DNA of 64,000 bases, taken from positions 142,417 to 206,416 of the forward strand of contig NZ_CYPW01000001.1 in assembly GCF_001458175.1 (NCBI RefSeq), read 5' to 3'. Below the pieces are notes generated by a model, which worked only from the letters and a program-made list of their open reading frames with translations, was not told where the DNA came from and did not search any database. Shown one piece after another: positions 10,027 through 20,341 of this stretch (positions are counted from its first letter, which is position 1; every line of letters starts with the position of its first letter). The translations under genes and the position numbers were made by a program. The stretch is from Shimia marina (GTDB lineage: Bacteria; Pseudomonadota; Alphaproteobacteria; Rhodobacterales; Rhodobacteraceae).

Positions 10027-11106
10027 TCAGACCTCTACTGCCACTTTCCCAATCGGGTTGGAGCAGCAGGCGAGGATATAACCGGCTTCGATGTCGTCGT
10101 CCGAAATACCGCCGTTGTGGACCATATGCACCTCGCCTTCGGTCTTTTTGACCTTGCAGGTGCCGCAAACGCCGAAGGTACAGCCTGAGGGGATGTTGAG
10201 CCCGACCGAGCGCGCGGCGGCGAGCACGGTTTCGGTTTCGGCGACTTTGGCAGTGACATCGGAGGTGGCAAAATGGATTTCCGCCTTGCTGTCCTCATCA
10301 GGCACCACATCATCCAGCGCGGGCTGTTCGGCTTCGGTTTCCACCGGCGCGCCAAAGCTTTCCTGATGGTAGTTGTCCATGTCAAAGCCCAGACCGGCGA
10401 GCGCTTCGCGCACCGCTGTCATGAACGGCTCCGGCCCACAGCAATAAACCTCCCGCTCCAGATAATCCGGCGCCATCAGGCCCAGCATCAGCTGGTTGAA
10501 CTGGCCCTGATAGCCGGTCCATGGGGCATAGGGATCCGGCTCTTCGACCACAAATTTCAGATCCAGACCGGGGGTGCGACTGGCCATCTGTTCCAGCCGT
10601 TGGCGGAAGATGATTTCCGAGGGACGTTTGGCGCAGTTAATAAACACTGCGTCAAGCTCTTGGCCCTCATCCCACATACAGGTGGTCATGGACATCATTG
10701 GGGTGATGCCGGAGCCCGCAGAGATAAACAGATATTTGCGCGCGCGGCTCTTGGCATTGGTGAAGAGGCCAGCCGGGCCAATCGCTTTCAGGCGGACACC
10801 GGGGCGCAAATTGTCCAGCATCCAGCGGGTGCCGATGCTGTCTGGCTGGGCCTTGGCGGTGATGGTGATCGAGCGCGGCCGCGAGGGCGACGACGAGATC
10901 GTATAGGTGCGGTGCACCACACCGCCGGGTTCCCCTGGGGCAGGAATTTCCAGCGTCAGAAACTGGCCTGCATCATAGTCAAACAAGGCGCCGGATGGGG
11001 CGCGGAAAGTGAAGCTGGCGGTGTTGGGCATCTCTGGCACAATCGACACGCATTCCAGCATTTCGCTGTCACGCCAGATGGTGGGGGCGGTGGTGAGGTC
11101 TTTCAT
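10027..11106 (-). CDS. gbcB: Reductase component of a betaine-type Rieske oxygenase (GbcB-like)
   Basis: The ATG at 11106 is used; it has a GGAG ribosome-binding site and gives 359 residues. The N-terminal part is a ferredoxin-NADP reductase fold (RTYTISSSPSRP for FAD, ISAGSGITPMMSM for NAD(P)H). The C-terminal 90 residues are a plant-type 2Fe-2S ferredoxin with CTFGVCGTC and a distant Cys in ACCSNP. It passes electrons from NAD(P)H to the adjacent Rieske oxygenase. The pair matches the glycine betaine monooxygenase of Pseudomonas and Rhodobacteraceae. Related substrates such as carnitine or stachydrine are possible. Confidence 0.82.
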   Translation of the reverse strand: MKDLTTAPTIWRDSEMLECVSIVPEMPNTASFTFRAPSGALFDYDAGQFLTLEIPAPGEPGGVVHRTYTISSSPSRPRSITITAKAQPDSIGTRWMLDNLRPGVRLKAIGPAGLFTNAKSRARKYLFISAGSGITPMMSMTTCMWDEGQELDAVFINCAKRPSEIIFRQRLEQMASRTPGLDLKFVVEEPDPYAPWTGYQGQFNQLMLGLMAPDYLEREVYCCGPEPFMTAVREALAGLGFDMDNYHQESFGAPVETEAEQPALDDVVPDEDSKAEIHFATSDVTAKVAETETVLAAARSVGLNIPSGCTFGVCGTCKVKKTEGEVHMVHNGGISDDDIEAGYILACCSNPIGKVAVEV

Positions 11107-11111
11107 CGGGG

Positions 11112-12642
<1,531 letters not shown>

Positions 12643-12675
12643 GGGCAACCCTACGCCACGGGTCTGGGTTCGGTT

Positions 12676-12692
12676 GAATGTTAACGACATTC
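12676..12692. promoter_or_regulatory. Inverted repeat GAATGT-N5-ACATTC before the gbcA riboswitch
   Basis: A perfect 6-5-6 inverted repeat lies a few dozen bases upstream of the riboswitch, where the gbcA promoter should be. It is a candidate binding site for a regulator, for example a betaine-responsive activator. The binding protein is unknown. Confidence 0.4.
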
Positions 12693-12794
12693 TAAGACGC
12701 AAAAACGCTGCGACTGTTTGTGCATGGCAAAATACCGTTTTACGCGTGTCTCTTTTACGAGACGTCACGACAGGCGTAGCTGTCGTTGCACCGC

Positions 12795-13484
12795 CTATTT
12801 GCCCAAGGCATCTCGCAGAGAGGTCGGGGCAGGATCGTGTTCGCGCAGGTCCAGCTGGGTGAACAAATCCAGAAGGTGCCCTTTCATCAGCTCTTCTGCA
12901 CCATCCCCATCGCCCATGCGCAACGCATTGATCAGCGCATGATGCGCGTGACTTTCACACAGCGCATTGCGCCGCCGCCAGTAAAGCGCAATCACCAGCG
13001 AGGAGCGCGAGATCAACTGGCGCAGGAAGTCCTCAATGATCTTCTGATCCGCAATCCGTGCAATCGACATATGAAAGTCGCCGGACAGCTTCAGCGCCAC
13101 CCCGGCTTCACCCCGGTCCAGCGCATCATGTTCGGCTGTGATGTGCCGCTCCAACTGCGCGATGTCCTCAGGCGTGGCGCGCTCCGCTGCGGCCCGGGCG
13201 GTCTGGGGCTCTAGCAGGGCACGGGCTTCAAAGACTTCCCGCGCCTGCTTGATAGAGGGGCGTGCAACAAAGGCGCCACGATTGCGCTCAATCGTTACCA
13301 GCCCCTCATGCGCCATGGCCCGCAGGGCTTGGCGCACAATGGTGCGACTGACCCCAAAAATCTCTCCGACCTCATCCTCGCGCAATTTAGCACCGGGCAG
13401 GATACGGTGTTCATGCACCGCTTCGGTCAGTTGTCCAACAATATGGTCTAGGTTTGAAGTCTGCAGGGTCATACCGGGGTTCAT
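12795..13484 (-). CDS. GntR-family regulator with FCD domain
   Basis: The ATG at 13484 gives 229 residues. An ATG at 13472 is also possible. The N-terminal winged helix has the GntR pattern (KLREDEVGEIFGVSRTIVRQALRAMAHEGLV), and the C-terminal FCD domain holds conserved metal-site residues (ARALLEPQTAR, then DFHMSIARIA). Such proteins sense organic acids or amines. It is divergent from a polyamine-type ABC transporter operon, and a palindrome in the spacer could be its operator. It probably controls that transporter. A role in gbcAB control is also possible. Confidence 0.85.
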   Translation of the reverse strand: MNPGMTLQTSNLDHIVGQLTEAVHEHRILPGAKLREDEVGEIFGVSRTIVRQALRAMAHEGLVTIERNRGAFVARPSIKQAREVFEARALLEPQTARAAAERATPEDIAQLERHITAEHDALDRGEAGVALKLSGDFHMSIARIADQKIIEDFLRQLISRSSLVIALYWRRRNALCESHAHHALINALRMGDGDGAEELMKGHLLDLFTQLDLREHDPAPTSLRDALGK

Positions 13485-13552
13485 ATCAGTCACGCCCCTC
13501 ACCGGTGCAAATTTTTTTGCCAACCTCAAGACTGTGTGCAACCAAAAATCAT

Positions 13553-13564
13553 ATTGTATACAAT
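13553..13564. promoter_or_regulatory. Probable GntR operator ATTGTATACAAT
   Basis: A perfect 12-bp palindrome sits in the spacer between the GntR gene and the divergent ABC operon. FCD-type GntR regulators often bind short AT-rich palindromes of this shape. The assignment is inferred from location. Confidence 0.6.
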
Positions 13565-13705
13565 TTTAGCCTCAAAAATACACAACTGTGGGCATGCCTG
13601 CACAAAATCCAAGACTCTCTGAAGAGCGCATCAGCGCATTTCACGAATAATCTTGGTTTTGAGAAGCGTTGCCACTCATGGTTTTCCTAACCTTGGGGGT
13701 GTCGC

Positions 13706-14689
13706 ATGACTTTGAAACCTGATCTTGAATTGGTGAGCCTTGTGAAGCGTTACGGCGAGACCGTGGCTGTGGACGGGATTTCCTATCACTTTGACGCGGG
13801 CACCTATGCCTGTCTGCTGGGGCCGTCAGGCTGCGGCAAATCCTCGACCCTGCGCATGATCGCCGGGCATGAATCCGTCTCTGATGGCGCCGTTCTACTG
13901 GGCGGACGAGATGTCTCACATCTGCCCCCGGCCAAGCGCGGTACCGCGATGATGTTTCAAAATTATGCGCTGTTTCCGCATCTGAGCGTGCGCGACAATG
14001 TGGCCTTCAGCCTAAAAATGCAGGGCACGGACGCCACAACGCGCAAAAGCCGCGCCAATGAGATGCTGGAGCTGGTGGACATGCTGCCCCTCGCAGACCG
14101 CCTGCCCGCGCAGCTCTCTGGTGGACAACAGCAGCGCGCCGCGCTGGCACGGGCCCTGATCACCAAACCCGAGGTTCTACTGCTAGATGAACCGCTGTCA
14201 GCGCTGGATCCGTTCCTGCGCATCAAGATGCGCGCCGAGCTGCGCAAGCTTCAGCGCGAACTGGGCATCACTTTCATTCATGTCACCCATGGGCAGGACG
14301 AAGCCTTGGCGCTGGCTGATGAGATCGTGGTGATGAACAACGCCCGCATTGAGCAGGCCGGTGCCACCCGGACTGTGTTTGAAGCGCCAAAGACGGCCTT
14401 CGTGGCGCGTTTTCTGGGCTCCCACAATGTGGTGACCATGCCAGAGGGCAAGATTGCCATCCGCACTGACGCGCTAAGAATTCGCCCGGCGGGCGCAGCG
14501 CGGCTGCCGGCCACGGTCACCGCCATTGAATATCAGGGCACCCATGTGGCGCTCACCGCGAGCATTCCCGGCGATCAGGAAGTCACCGCGCTTTTGTCAG
14601 ACCGGGATTTCTTCGACGCCCCGAAGATGGAAGGCGAGGCGATCGGCCTCGATTGGGATGCCCAGGAGGCGCATGCCCTGGCTGGATAA
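13706..14689 (+). CDS. ABC transporter ATP-binding protein, polyamine (PotA-like) type
   Basis: The 327-residue ATPase has Walker A GPSGCGKSST, the LSGGQQQR signature, Walker B VLLLDEPLSALD and the H-loop in HVTHGQDEA. A C-terminal beta domain of about 80 residues corresponds to the regulatory TOBE region of PotA-type ATPases. It is the first gene of an operon with a substrate-binding protein, two permeases and an Asp/Glu/hydantoin racemase. The substrate may be a polyamine, an opine or a hydantoin-like compound. Confidence 0.87.
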   Translation: MTLKPDLELVSLVKRYGETVAVDGISYHFDAGTYACLLGPSGCGKSSTLRMIAGHESVSDGAVLLGGRDVSHLPPAKRGTAMMFQNYALFPHLSVRDNVAFSLKMQGTDATTRKSRANEMLELVDMLPLADRLPAQLSGGQQQRAALARALITKPEVLLLDEPLSALDPFLRIKMRAELRKLQRELGITFIHVTHGQDEALALADEIVVMNNARIEQAGATRTVFEAPKTAFVARFLGSHNVVTMPEGKIAIRTDALRIRPAGAARLPATVTAIEYQGTHVALTASIPGDQEVTALLSDRDFFDAPKMEGEAIGLDWDAQEAHALAG

Positions 14690-14717
14690 CAAACTGTTCA
14701 ACAAAGAGGATACTGCT

Positions 14718-15992
14718 ATGACGACAATCTCAAAGATACGCTATTCGCGTCGCGGCCTTTTGAAGGCAGGTGGCGCGGCGGTGGCGGCCGCCGCGCTTCC
14801 GGCTCCAATGGTCTGGGGACAAGAGACAAAAAACATCACCTTGCGCCAGTTTGGCACCGGGGTGTCCAACCTGAACGAGGTGGCCAAGAAAGTCAAAGAA
14901 GACCTTGGCTTCACTCTGGAAATGACCGCGCTGGATTCTGACAGCGTGACCCAGCGCGCAGCCACTCAGCCGGACAGCTTTGACATTGCAGACATTGAGT
15001 ACTGGATCTGTAAAAAGGTCTGGCCCACGGGCAATCTGCAGGCGATGGACACCTCCAAAATCGCCAATTACGACAAGATCGTGGGCACCTTCCGCTCTGG
15101 CAAGCTGACCCCTGAGAGCGTGATTGCACAGGGCACCGCGCCGCATACGGTGGGCTTTACCACAGGCGTTGATGGCACGGAATTTGTGCAGGAAGAATCC
15201 GGTTGGATGACACTCATCCCCACGATCTATAACGCCGACACGCTGGGCATCCGTCCGGATCTGATTGGCCGGCCAATCAAGAACTGGTCAGAGCTGCTCA
15301 ACCCGGAGTTCAAAGGCAAAGCCTCCATCCTCGACATCTCCTCTATCGGCATCATGGATATGGCGATGGTGGTCGAATCCATGGGGGAATACACATATCC
15401 GGACAAAGGCAATATGACCCGCGAAGAGATCGACATGACGCTTGGCATCTTCACCGAAGCCAAGAAAAACGGTCAGTTCCGCGCCTTCTGGAAGAGCTTT
15501 GATGAAAGCGTGAACCTGATGGCCTCCGGGGAGGTTGTGATCCAATCCATGTGGTCCCCCGCGATCACCGCGGTGCGCAGCCAGGGCATTCCCTGTGTCT
15601 ATCAGCCGCTGGAAGAAGGCTATCGCAGCTGGGGCGGTGGGCTTGGTCTGTCGGCCTCCCTGTCTGGCATCGAGCTGGACGCGGCGTATGAATACATCAA
15701 CTGGTACCTCTCCGGTTGGGTGGGCGGCTTCCTGATGCGTCAGGGCTACTATTCTGCGGTGCCTGAAACCTCCAAAGCCTTCATGTCAGAAGACGAATGG
15801 GGCTTCTGGTTTGAGGGCAAAGAGGCCAAAGGCGACATCACCAATCCTTTTGGCGATGTGATGGAAAAGGCCGGTGCCGTGCGTGATGGCGGCTCCTTCT
15901 ATGACCGGATGGGGGCCGTGGCCTGCTGGAACGCGGTGATGGATGAAAACCAATATATGGTGCGCAAGTGGAATGAGTTCATTGCCGCCTGA
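14718..15992 (+). CDS. Extracellular substrate-binding protein of the polyamine-type ABC transporter
   Basis: The real start is the ATG at 14718, behind an AAAGAGGA ribosome-binding site, giving 424 residues. Residues about 7-35 form a twin-arginine signal (SRRGLLKAGG followed by an Ala-rich hydrophobic stretch, cleavage near WGQ). The mature protein resembles PotD/FbpA-type solute-binding proteins and belongs with the neighbouring ATPase and permeases. It is followed by several strong hairpins, which may keep its mRNA more abundant than that of the permeases. Confidence 0.82.
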   Translation: MTTISKIRYSRRGLLKAGGAAVAAAALPAPMVWGQETKNITLRQFGTGVSNLNEVAKKVKEDLGFTLEMTALDSDSVTQRAATQPDSFDIADIEYWICKKVWPTGNLQAMDTSKIANYDKIVGTFRSGKLTPESVIAQGTAPHTVGFTTGVDGTEFVQEESGWMTLIPTIYNADTLGIRPDLIGRPIKNWSELLNPEFKGKASILDISSIGIMDMAMVVESMGEYTYPDKGNMTREEIDMTLGIFTEAKKNGQFRAFWKSFDESVNLMASGEVVIQSMWSPAITAVRSQGIPCVYQPLEEGYRSWGGGLGLSASLSGIELDAAYEYINWYLSGWVGGFLMRQGYYSAVPETSKAFMSEDEWGFWFEGKEAKGDITNPFGDVMEKAGAVRDGGSFYDRMGAVACWNAVMDENQYMVRKWNEFIAA

Positions 15993-16002
15993 TCCATAAG
16001 GC

Positions 16003-16026
16003 GCGGGGGCTTTCGGCCCCCGTTTG
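16003..16026 (+). terminator. Terminator-like hairpin after the substrate-binding protein gene
   Basis: A GGGGGC-TTTC-GGCCCCC type stem is followed by GTTT. It is a likely partial terminator or mRNA 3'-end stabiliser inside the operon rather than its end, because the permease genes follow on the same strand. Confidence 0.6.
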
Positions 16027-16054
16027 CCGCTCGGGCACCCCCAAACGCAGTTTA

Positions 16055-16106
16055 AAATGGGGGCCAGCCCCCATACGCGGGTTCAAATGGGGGCCAGCCC
16101 CCATAC
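16055..16106. repeat. Two tandem hairpin repeats with period 30
   Basis: Two copies of AAATGGGGGCCAGCCCCCATAC start at 16055 and 16085, exactly 30 bp apart. Each contains the dyad ATGGGGGC-CA-GCCCCCAT, so each can form an 8-bp hairpin. They lie between the substrate-binding protein gene and the permease. Confidence 0.85.
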
Positions 16107-16148
16107 CCCCGGAGTATTTCCGGTCAGAAGAAGAGAAAGAGGGCAGGA

Positions 16149-17000
16149 ATGATATCGCGTCATGTGCAGGGGTGGCTGATGGCTGCGCCGCTGACATTGG
16201 TCTTGGCTGTGTTTTTGCTGGCCCCGATTGTGATGATCGTGGTGGTCAGTTTCTGGGGAGCCACGGAATGGTCGATCTATCCCGCCTTCCTTTGGGACAA
16301 TTATGATTTTTTGCTGACCTCCAAAGTGACCTATCAGGTGTTTTTCAACACCTTCAAATATGCCGCGATCACATGGGCCTGCACCCTGCTGATCGGGTTC
16401 ACAGTGGCCTATTATCTGGCCTTTCATATCCGCAGCACCACATGGCAGATTGCGCTGTTTCTGCTCTGCACCATCCCCTTTCTCACCTCCAACATCATTC
16501 GCATGATCAGCTGGATCCCCTTTCTTGGGCGCAATGGGCTGGCCAATTCCACACTCCTGTCCTGGGGCGTCATTGATGCGCCGCTGGAGTGGCTTCTGTT
16601 CAGTGATTTTAGTGTGATCCTCGCCTTTGTGCATCTGTACACGCTGTTCATGGTGGTGCCGATCTTCAACACGATGATGCGTATTGATCCTGCGCTGATT
16701 GAGGCGGCCACCGATGCCGGTGCCAGCGGCTGGCAGACCCTGAGACATGTGGTGATCCCGCTGACCAAACCCGGCATCATGATTGGCACGATTTTTGTGC
16801 TGGCGCTGGTGATGGGGGATTTCATCACCGTGCGGTTCATGTCGGGCAGCCAGTCCGCCAATGTGGGGCGCATGATCCAGAACGATATTGGCCTGCTGCA
16901 ATATCCCTCAGCCTCCGCCACAGCGGTGATCCTTCTGATCACGGTGCTTTTGCTGATTGGCACGCTGTTGCGCTTTGTTGACATTCGCAAGGAGCTTTGA
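16149..17000 (+). CDS. ABC transporter permease, PotB-like
   Basis: The 283-residue membrane protein has about six membrane helices and the EAA coupling motif (EAATDAGASGWQTLRHVVIP near residue 180). The sequence class is that of PotB-type permeases for polyamines and related compounds. It pairs with the following permease gene, starting 4 bp later. It is preceded by an AGAGGGCAGGA ribosome-binding site. Confidence 0.87.
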   Translation: MISRHVQGWLMAAPLTLVLAVFLLAPIVMIVVVSFWGATEWSIYPAFLWDNYDFLLTSKVTYQVFFNTFKYAAITWACTLLIGFTVAYYLAFHIRSTTWQIALFLLCTIPFLTSNIIRMISWIPFLGRNGLANSTLLSWGVIDAPLEWLLFSDFSVILAFVHLYTLFMVVPIFNTMMRIDPALIEAATDAGASGWQTLRHVVIPLTKPGIMIGTIFVLALVMGDFITVRFMSGSQSANVGRMIQNDIGLLQYPSASATAVILLITVLLLIGTLLRFVDIRKEL

Positions 17001-17003
17001 GCC

Positions 17004-17843
17004 ATGGACAGCCGGCCCAGATCTTTCTACCTGCTCACCGCGTTTTTTGCGCTGTTTCTGATCTTTCTTTATGGTCCCACCCTGACCATTGCGATCCTGT
17101 CCTTTCAGGGGCCCGGTGGGGGGCTGACCTTTCCGATGCGGGGTGTCTCTCTGCATTGGTTCCGTGACCTGTTTCAAGAGCAGGCCGTGGGCGACATCTG
17201 GGGCGCGTTCCGACGCTCTTTTGTGCTGGGCGTGATGGTGATGATGACCACGGTTGTGGTCTCACTTATGGGCGGGCTGGCCTTTCGCAAGCGCTTTGCC
17301 GGGTCGACCGCCCTGTTTTATCTGATCATCACTGCGCTGGTGATCCCCTCGATTTTGGTATCTCTGGGGGTGGGGTTAATCTGGTCGCAATCCGGTCTGC
17401 CGGTGCATTGGGCGACCTCTGGCTTTGGGGCACAGCTCACCTGGGCACTGCCTTTTGGGCTTTTGATCATGTTTGCCGTCTTCAACCGCTTTGACAGTGT
17501 CTATGAAGAGGCGGCGCGCGATCTTGGCGCCTCCTCCTGGCAGGTGATCCGGCATGTGGTGCTGCCCATCATTGCGCCTTCACTGATTGGAGTGGCGCTG
17601 TTTGGCTTCACCCTGAGTTATGACGAATTTGCTCGCACGCTGCTGACCTCTGGCAGCTACAACACTTTGCCGCTGGAAATTTTCGGCATGACCACCAATG
17701 TCACAACGCCGGTGCTGTTTGCGCTGGGCACGCTGACAACCGTGTTTTCCCTATTGATCATTCTGGTGTTTCTGCTGAGCGCCTGGATCCTCAGCCGTCG
17801 CAGGGCACGACGGGGATCAGATGCGGGCAGAGGAGATCTGTGA
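17004..17843 (+). CDS. ABC transporter permease, PotC-like
   Basis: The 279-residue protein has about six membrane helices and the EAA motif (EEAARDLGASSWQVIRHVVLP near residue 165). It is the second membrane subunit of the transporter. Its stop overlaps the ATG of the racemase gene. Confidence 0.87.
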   Translation: MDSRPRSFYLLTAFFALFLIFLYGPTLTIAILSFQGPGGGLTFPMRGVSLHWFRDLFQEQAVGDIWGAFRRSFVLGVMVMMTTVVVSLMGGLAFRKRFAGSTALFYLIITALVIPSILVSLGVGLIWSQSGLPVHWATSGFGAQLTWALPFGLLIMFAVFNRFDSVYEEAARDLGASSWQVIRHVVLPIIAPSLIGVALFGFTLSYDEFARTLLTSGSYNTLPLEIFGMTTNVTTPVLFALGTLTTVFSLLIILVFLLSAWILSRRRARRGSDAGRGDL

Positions 17844-18490
17844 TGGCGGTGGCGCTGATCAATCCCAACAGCACCGCCGCAATGACAGCGACAATGACAG
17901 AGGTGGCTCGTCACGCCGCGCCCGAGCTGAGTATTGAGGGGATCACCTCCACCAAAGCGCCTGCGGCCATTCAGGGCCCGACGGATGGCGCAGCGGCAGA
18001 ACCGTACCTTCTGGAGCTGGTATCACAGACCGCAGCTCAGGGCGCGGAGGGCATTATCATTGGCTGTTTTGACGACACCGCCCTTTTGGCAGCCAGCAAG
18101 CGCGTGCCCTGCCCGGTGGTCGGCATCGGGCAGACGGCCTTTCACTACGCCGCGCTGCGCAACTGGTCCTTTAGCGTGGTGACAACCCTCTCGGTTTCTG
18201 TGCCCGTCATTGAGGCCAATATTGCCGCGCAGGGTCTGACAGGATTTCAGCGGCGGGTGCGCGCCTCTGATGTGCCGGTGCTGGAGCTGGAGCACGCCCC
18301 GGAAGCGGCGGCGCAACGGATCCTTCAGGAAGCCCTTGTGGCCCAAGAACAGGATCAGATCGATGCGCTGATTTTGGGCTGTGCGGGCATGACAACTGTG
18401 GTGGAAAAGGTCCGGAATGCCCTAGACATCCCGGTGATTGATCCGGTGGTTTGTGCAACGCAAAGCCTGCGATGGCTGTTGTCGAGATAG
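17843..18490 (+). CDS. Asp/Glu/hydantoin racemase family protein
   Basis: The start is the ATG at 17843, which overlaps the previous stop and has an AGGAGA ribosome-binding site. The 215-residue protein has the two family cysteine motifs (GCFDDTAL near residue 73 and GCAGMTTV near residue 176). Such enzymes racemise amino acids or hydantoins through two cysteines. In an operon with a polyamine-type ABC transporter it suggests uptake and isomerisation of a hydantoin or a related N-compound. It could also be an allantoin racemase-like enzyme. The substrate is not proven. Confidence 0.85.
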   Translation: MAVALINPNSTAAMTATMTEVARHAAPELSIEGITSTKAPAAIQGPTDGAAAEPYLLELVSQTAAQGAEGIIIGCFDDTALLAASKRVPCPVVGIGQTAFHYAALRNWSFSVVTTLSVSVPVIEANIAAQGLTGFQRRVRASDVPVLELEHAPEAAAQRILQEALVAQEQDQIDALILGCAGMTTVVEKVRNALDIPVIDPVVCATQSLRWLLSR

Positions 18491-18525
18491 TGACCGCGGG
18501 CCTTTACCGTCAATGGATCTGATCT

Positions 18526-18556
18526 AAAACCCCTGCTCTTGCAAGCAGGGGCTTTG
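18526..18556. terminator. Bidirectional terminator between the racemase and the reductase gene
   Basis: CCCCTGCT and AGCAGGGG form an 8-bp stem with A- and T-rich flanks. It lies between convergent genes and can end both transcripts. Confidence 0.75.
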
Positions 18557-18577
18557 TATTGGTGTGATCTTTCAGCC

Positions 18578-20335
18578 TCAGTAGACGTCACGCACATAGC
18601 GTTTGTCGCGCTTGAGGCCGTTCACATATTCCACTGCCCCGTCTGCGGAGACGCCGCCATGGGTCTGCACGATCTGATGCAATGCATCATCGACATCGCG
18701 CGCCATACGGGTGGCATCGCCACAAACATAAAAGTATCCGCCTTCTTCCAGTTGAGCGAACAGATCCTTGCCATTTTCCACCATCCGGTGCTGTACATAG
18801 ACCTTCTCGGCCTGATCGCGGGAGAAGGCCAGATCCAGACGAGTCAGCAGGCCCGAGGCGCTAAAGGCGCTGATTTCGTCCTCATAGATGAAATCGCTGG
18901 CGCGGTGCTGATCGCCAAAGAACAGCCAGTTGGCGCCACTGGCCCTGCGCTCCCGGCGCTCTTCAAGGAAAGCCCGGAACGGCGCGATGCCTGTGCCGGG
19001 GCCGACCATGATCATTGGCACGCTGTCATCTTCGGGCACGCGGAAGCTCTTGTTGGCGGACATGAAGATCCCGGCCTGTGCGCCTTCTGGCACATGATCT
19101 GCGAGGAAGGTGGAGCACACGCCGCGATGCGGGCGGTTTTCATACATCCAGCGCACGGCCGCGACAGTGAGATGCACCTCCCCCGGGTGGGCCTTGGGGC
19201 TTGACGAGATGGAATAGGCCCGATGCTGCAAAGGTTTGAGCCAGCTCATGACCTCGGCGGGATCTAGGGCCAGATTCGGGTTCAGGTTCAGCAGATCAAG
19301 CGCATCCTTGCCCCAGAGGTAATGCTCCAGCGCTTCTTTGTCACCGTTGCTCACCACATGGCTCAGTTCATCGTTTTTGGCCAGAGGCTCTATCGCACGG
19401 ATCAGATCGCGCGAGGGCGTCATGATTTCCCGACCGGTAGTGAGAAGATCCCCCAAGGCGGTGCCGTTGATGTCTGTGTCTGCGCCCGCGCCCAGCCGAT
19501 CCAGCCAAGCCTGCACCAGATCAGGCGCATTCACCGGCATCACACCAAGTGCATCGCCTGCTTCGTAGGTCATGCCGCTGTCGCCCAGATCAAAGGCAAT
19601 GTGACGAATCTCTTTGGCGGATTTCGAACCAGAGACAATGTGGTTGTCCAGCATGGTCGACACATAGGGATTTTTACGCCCCCAACCGGATTTTTCCTTC
19701 TTGGGAGCGGCATCTGCGGCAGGCTCCGCCGCGCTCACACTGCCTGCATCGGGAATGGTCGCCGCAATCCAGGCTTCGGCGGCATCTTCAAAATCGACAT
19801 CACAATCCACACGCGCACCAAGACGCCGCGCGCCCAGTTGTTCCAGACGGGTGTCCACCAGTTTGCCTGCCTGACAGAACTCGTCATAAGAGGTATCGCC
19901 CAGCGCCAGCACGCCGTAGCTCAGATTTTCGAGCCGGGGTGCAGTGGTCGCGCTGAGCGCCTCCCAGAACTGGTGCGCATTATCGGGCATCTCCCCTTCG
20001 CCATAGGTAGAGACCACCACAATCAGGTTTTGCATGGTCGCCAACTGCTCCATGCTGACATCGTCCATTTCCGCAACACGCGGCGCAAAGCCCTTGGCCT
20101 TGGCCATCGCGGCGGCCTCTTCTGCCACGGTTTCGGCATTGCCGGTTTGCGTGCCAAAGAGAATATCAAGGTGCTTGACGTCTGCGGCCTGTGCCGCAGG
20201 CGCGGCAGCGACCCCACCGCCCGTGGCAAGGCGGGAATGCAGCCCGGCCAGAAAGCCCCCCAGCCAGGTCTTTTGCTCACCAGAAAACGGCGCGTCCTCA
20301 GGGATGTAGGGCACTTTGGTGTTCATATCGTTCAC
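18578..20335 (-). CDS. CysJ-like diflavin reductase (NADPH:FAD/FMN)
   Basis: The start is a GTG at 20335, with a GGAG ribosome-binding site inside the end of the upstream gene. An ATG at 20326 is possible. The 585-residue protein has an N-terminal flavodoxin-like domain (LFGTQTGNAETVAEE, then STYGEGEMPDNA) and a C-terminal FNR-type domain (RAYSISSSPKAHPGEVH, then GPGTGIAPFRAFLEERR). It ends RYVRDVY like CysJ. CysJ passes NADPH electrons to sulfite reductase, but no sulfite reductase hemoprotein gene is in the window. Instead, it is in an operon with a glutamate-synthase-like gene, 7 bp downstream. It may be the electron donor for that protein. Confidence 0.85.
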   Translation of the reverse strand: MNDMNTKVPYIPEDAPFSGEQKTWLGGFLAGLHSRLATGGGVAAAPAAQAADVKHLDILFGTQTGNAETVAEEAAAMAKAKGFAPRVAEMDDVSMEQLATMQNLIVVVSTYGEGEMPDNAHQFWEALSATTAPRLENLSYGVLALGDTSYDEFCQAGKLVDTRLEQLGARRLGARVDCDVDFEDAAEAWIAATIPDAGSVSAAEPAADAAPKKEKSGWGRKNPYVSTMLDNHIVSGSKSAKEIRHIAFDLGDSGMTYEAGDALGVMPVNAPDLVQAWLDRLGAGADTDINGTALGDLLTTGREIMTPSRDLIRAIEPLAKNDELSHVVSNGDKEALEHYLWGKDALDLLNLNPNLALDPAEVMSWLKPLQHRAYSISSSPKAHPGEVHLTVAAVRWMYENRPHRGVCSTFLADHVPEGAQAGIFMSANKSFRVPEDDSVPMIMVGPGTGIAPFRAFLEERRERRASGANWLFFGDQHRASDFIYEDEISAFSASGLLTRLDLAFSRDQAEKVYVQHRMVENGKDLFAQLEEGGYFYVCGDATRMARDVDDALHQIVQTHGGVSADGAVEYVNGLKRDKRYVRDVY

Positions 20336-20341
20336 TGTTTT

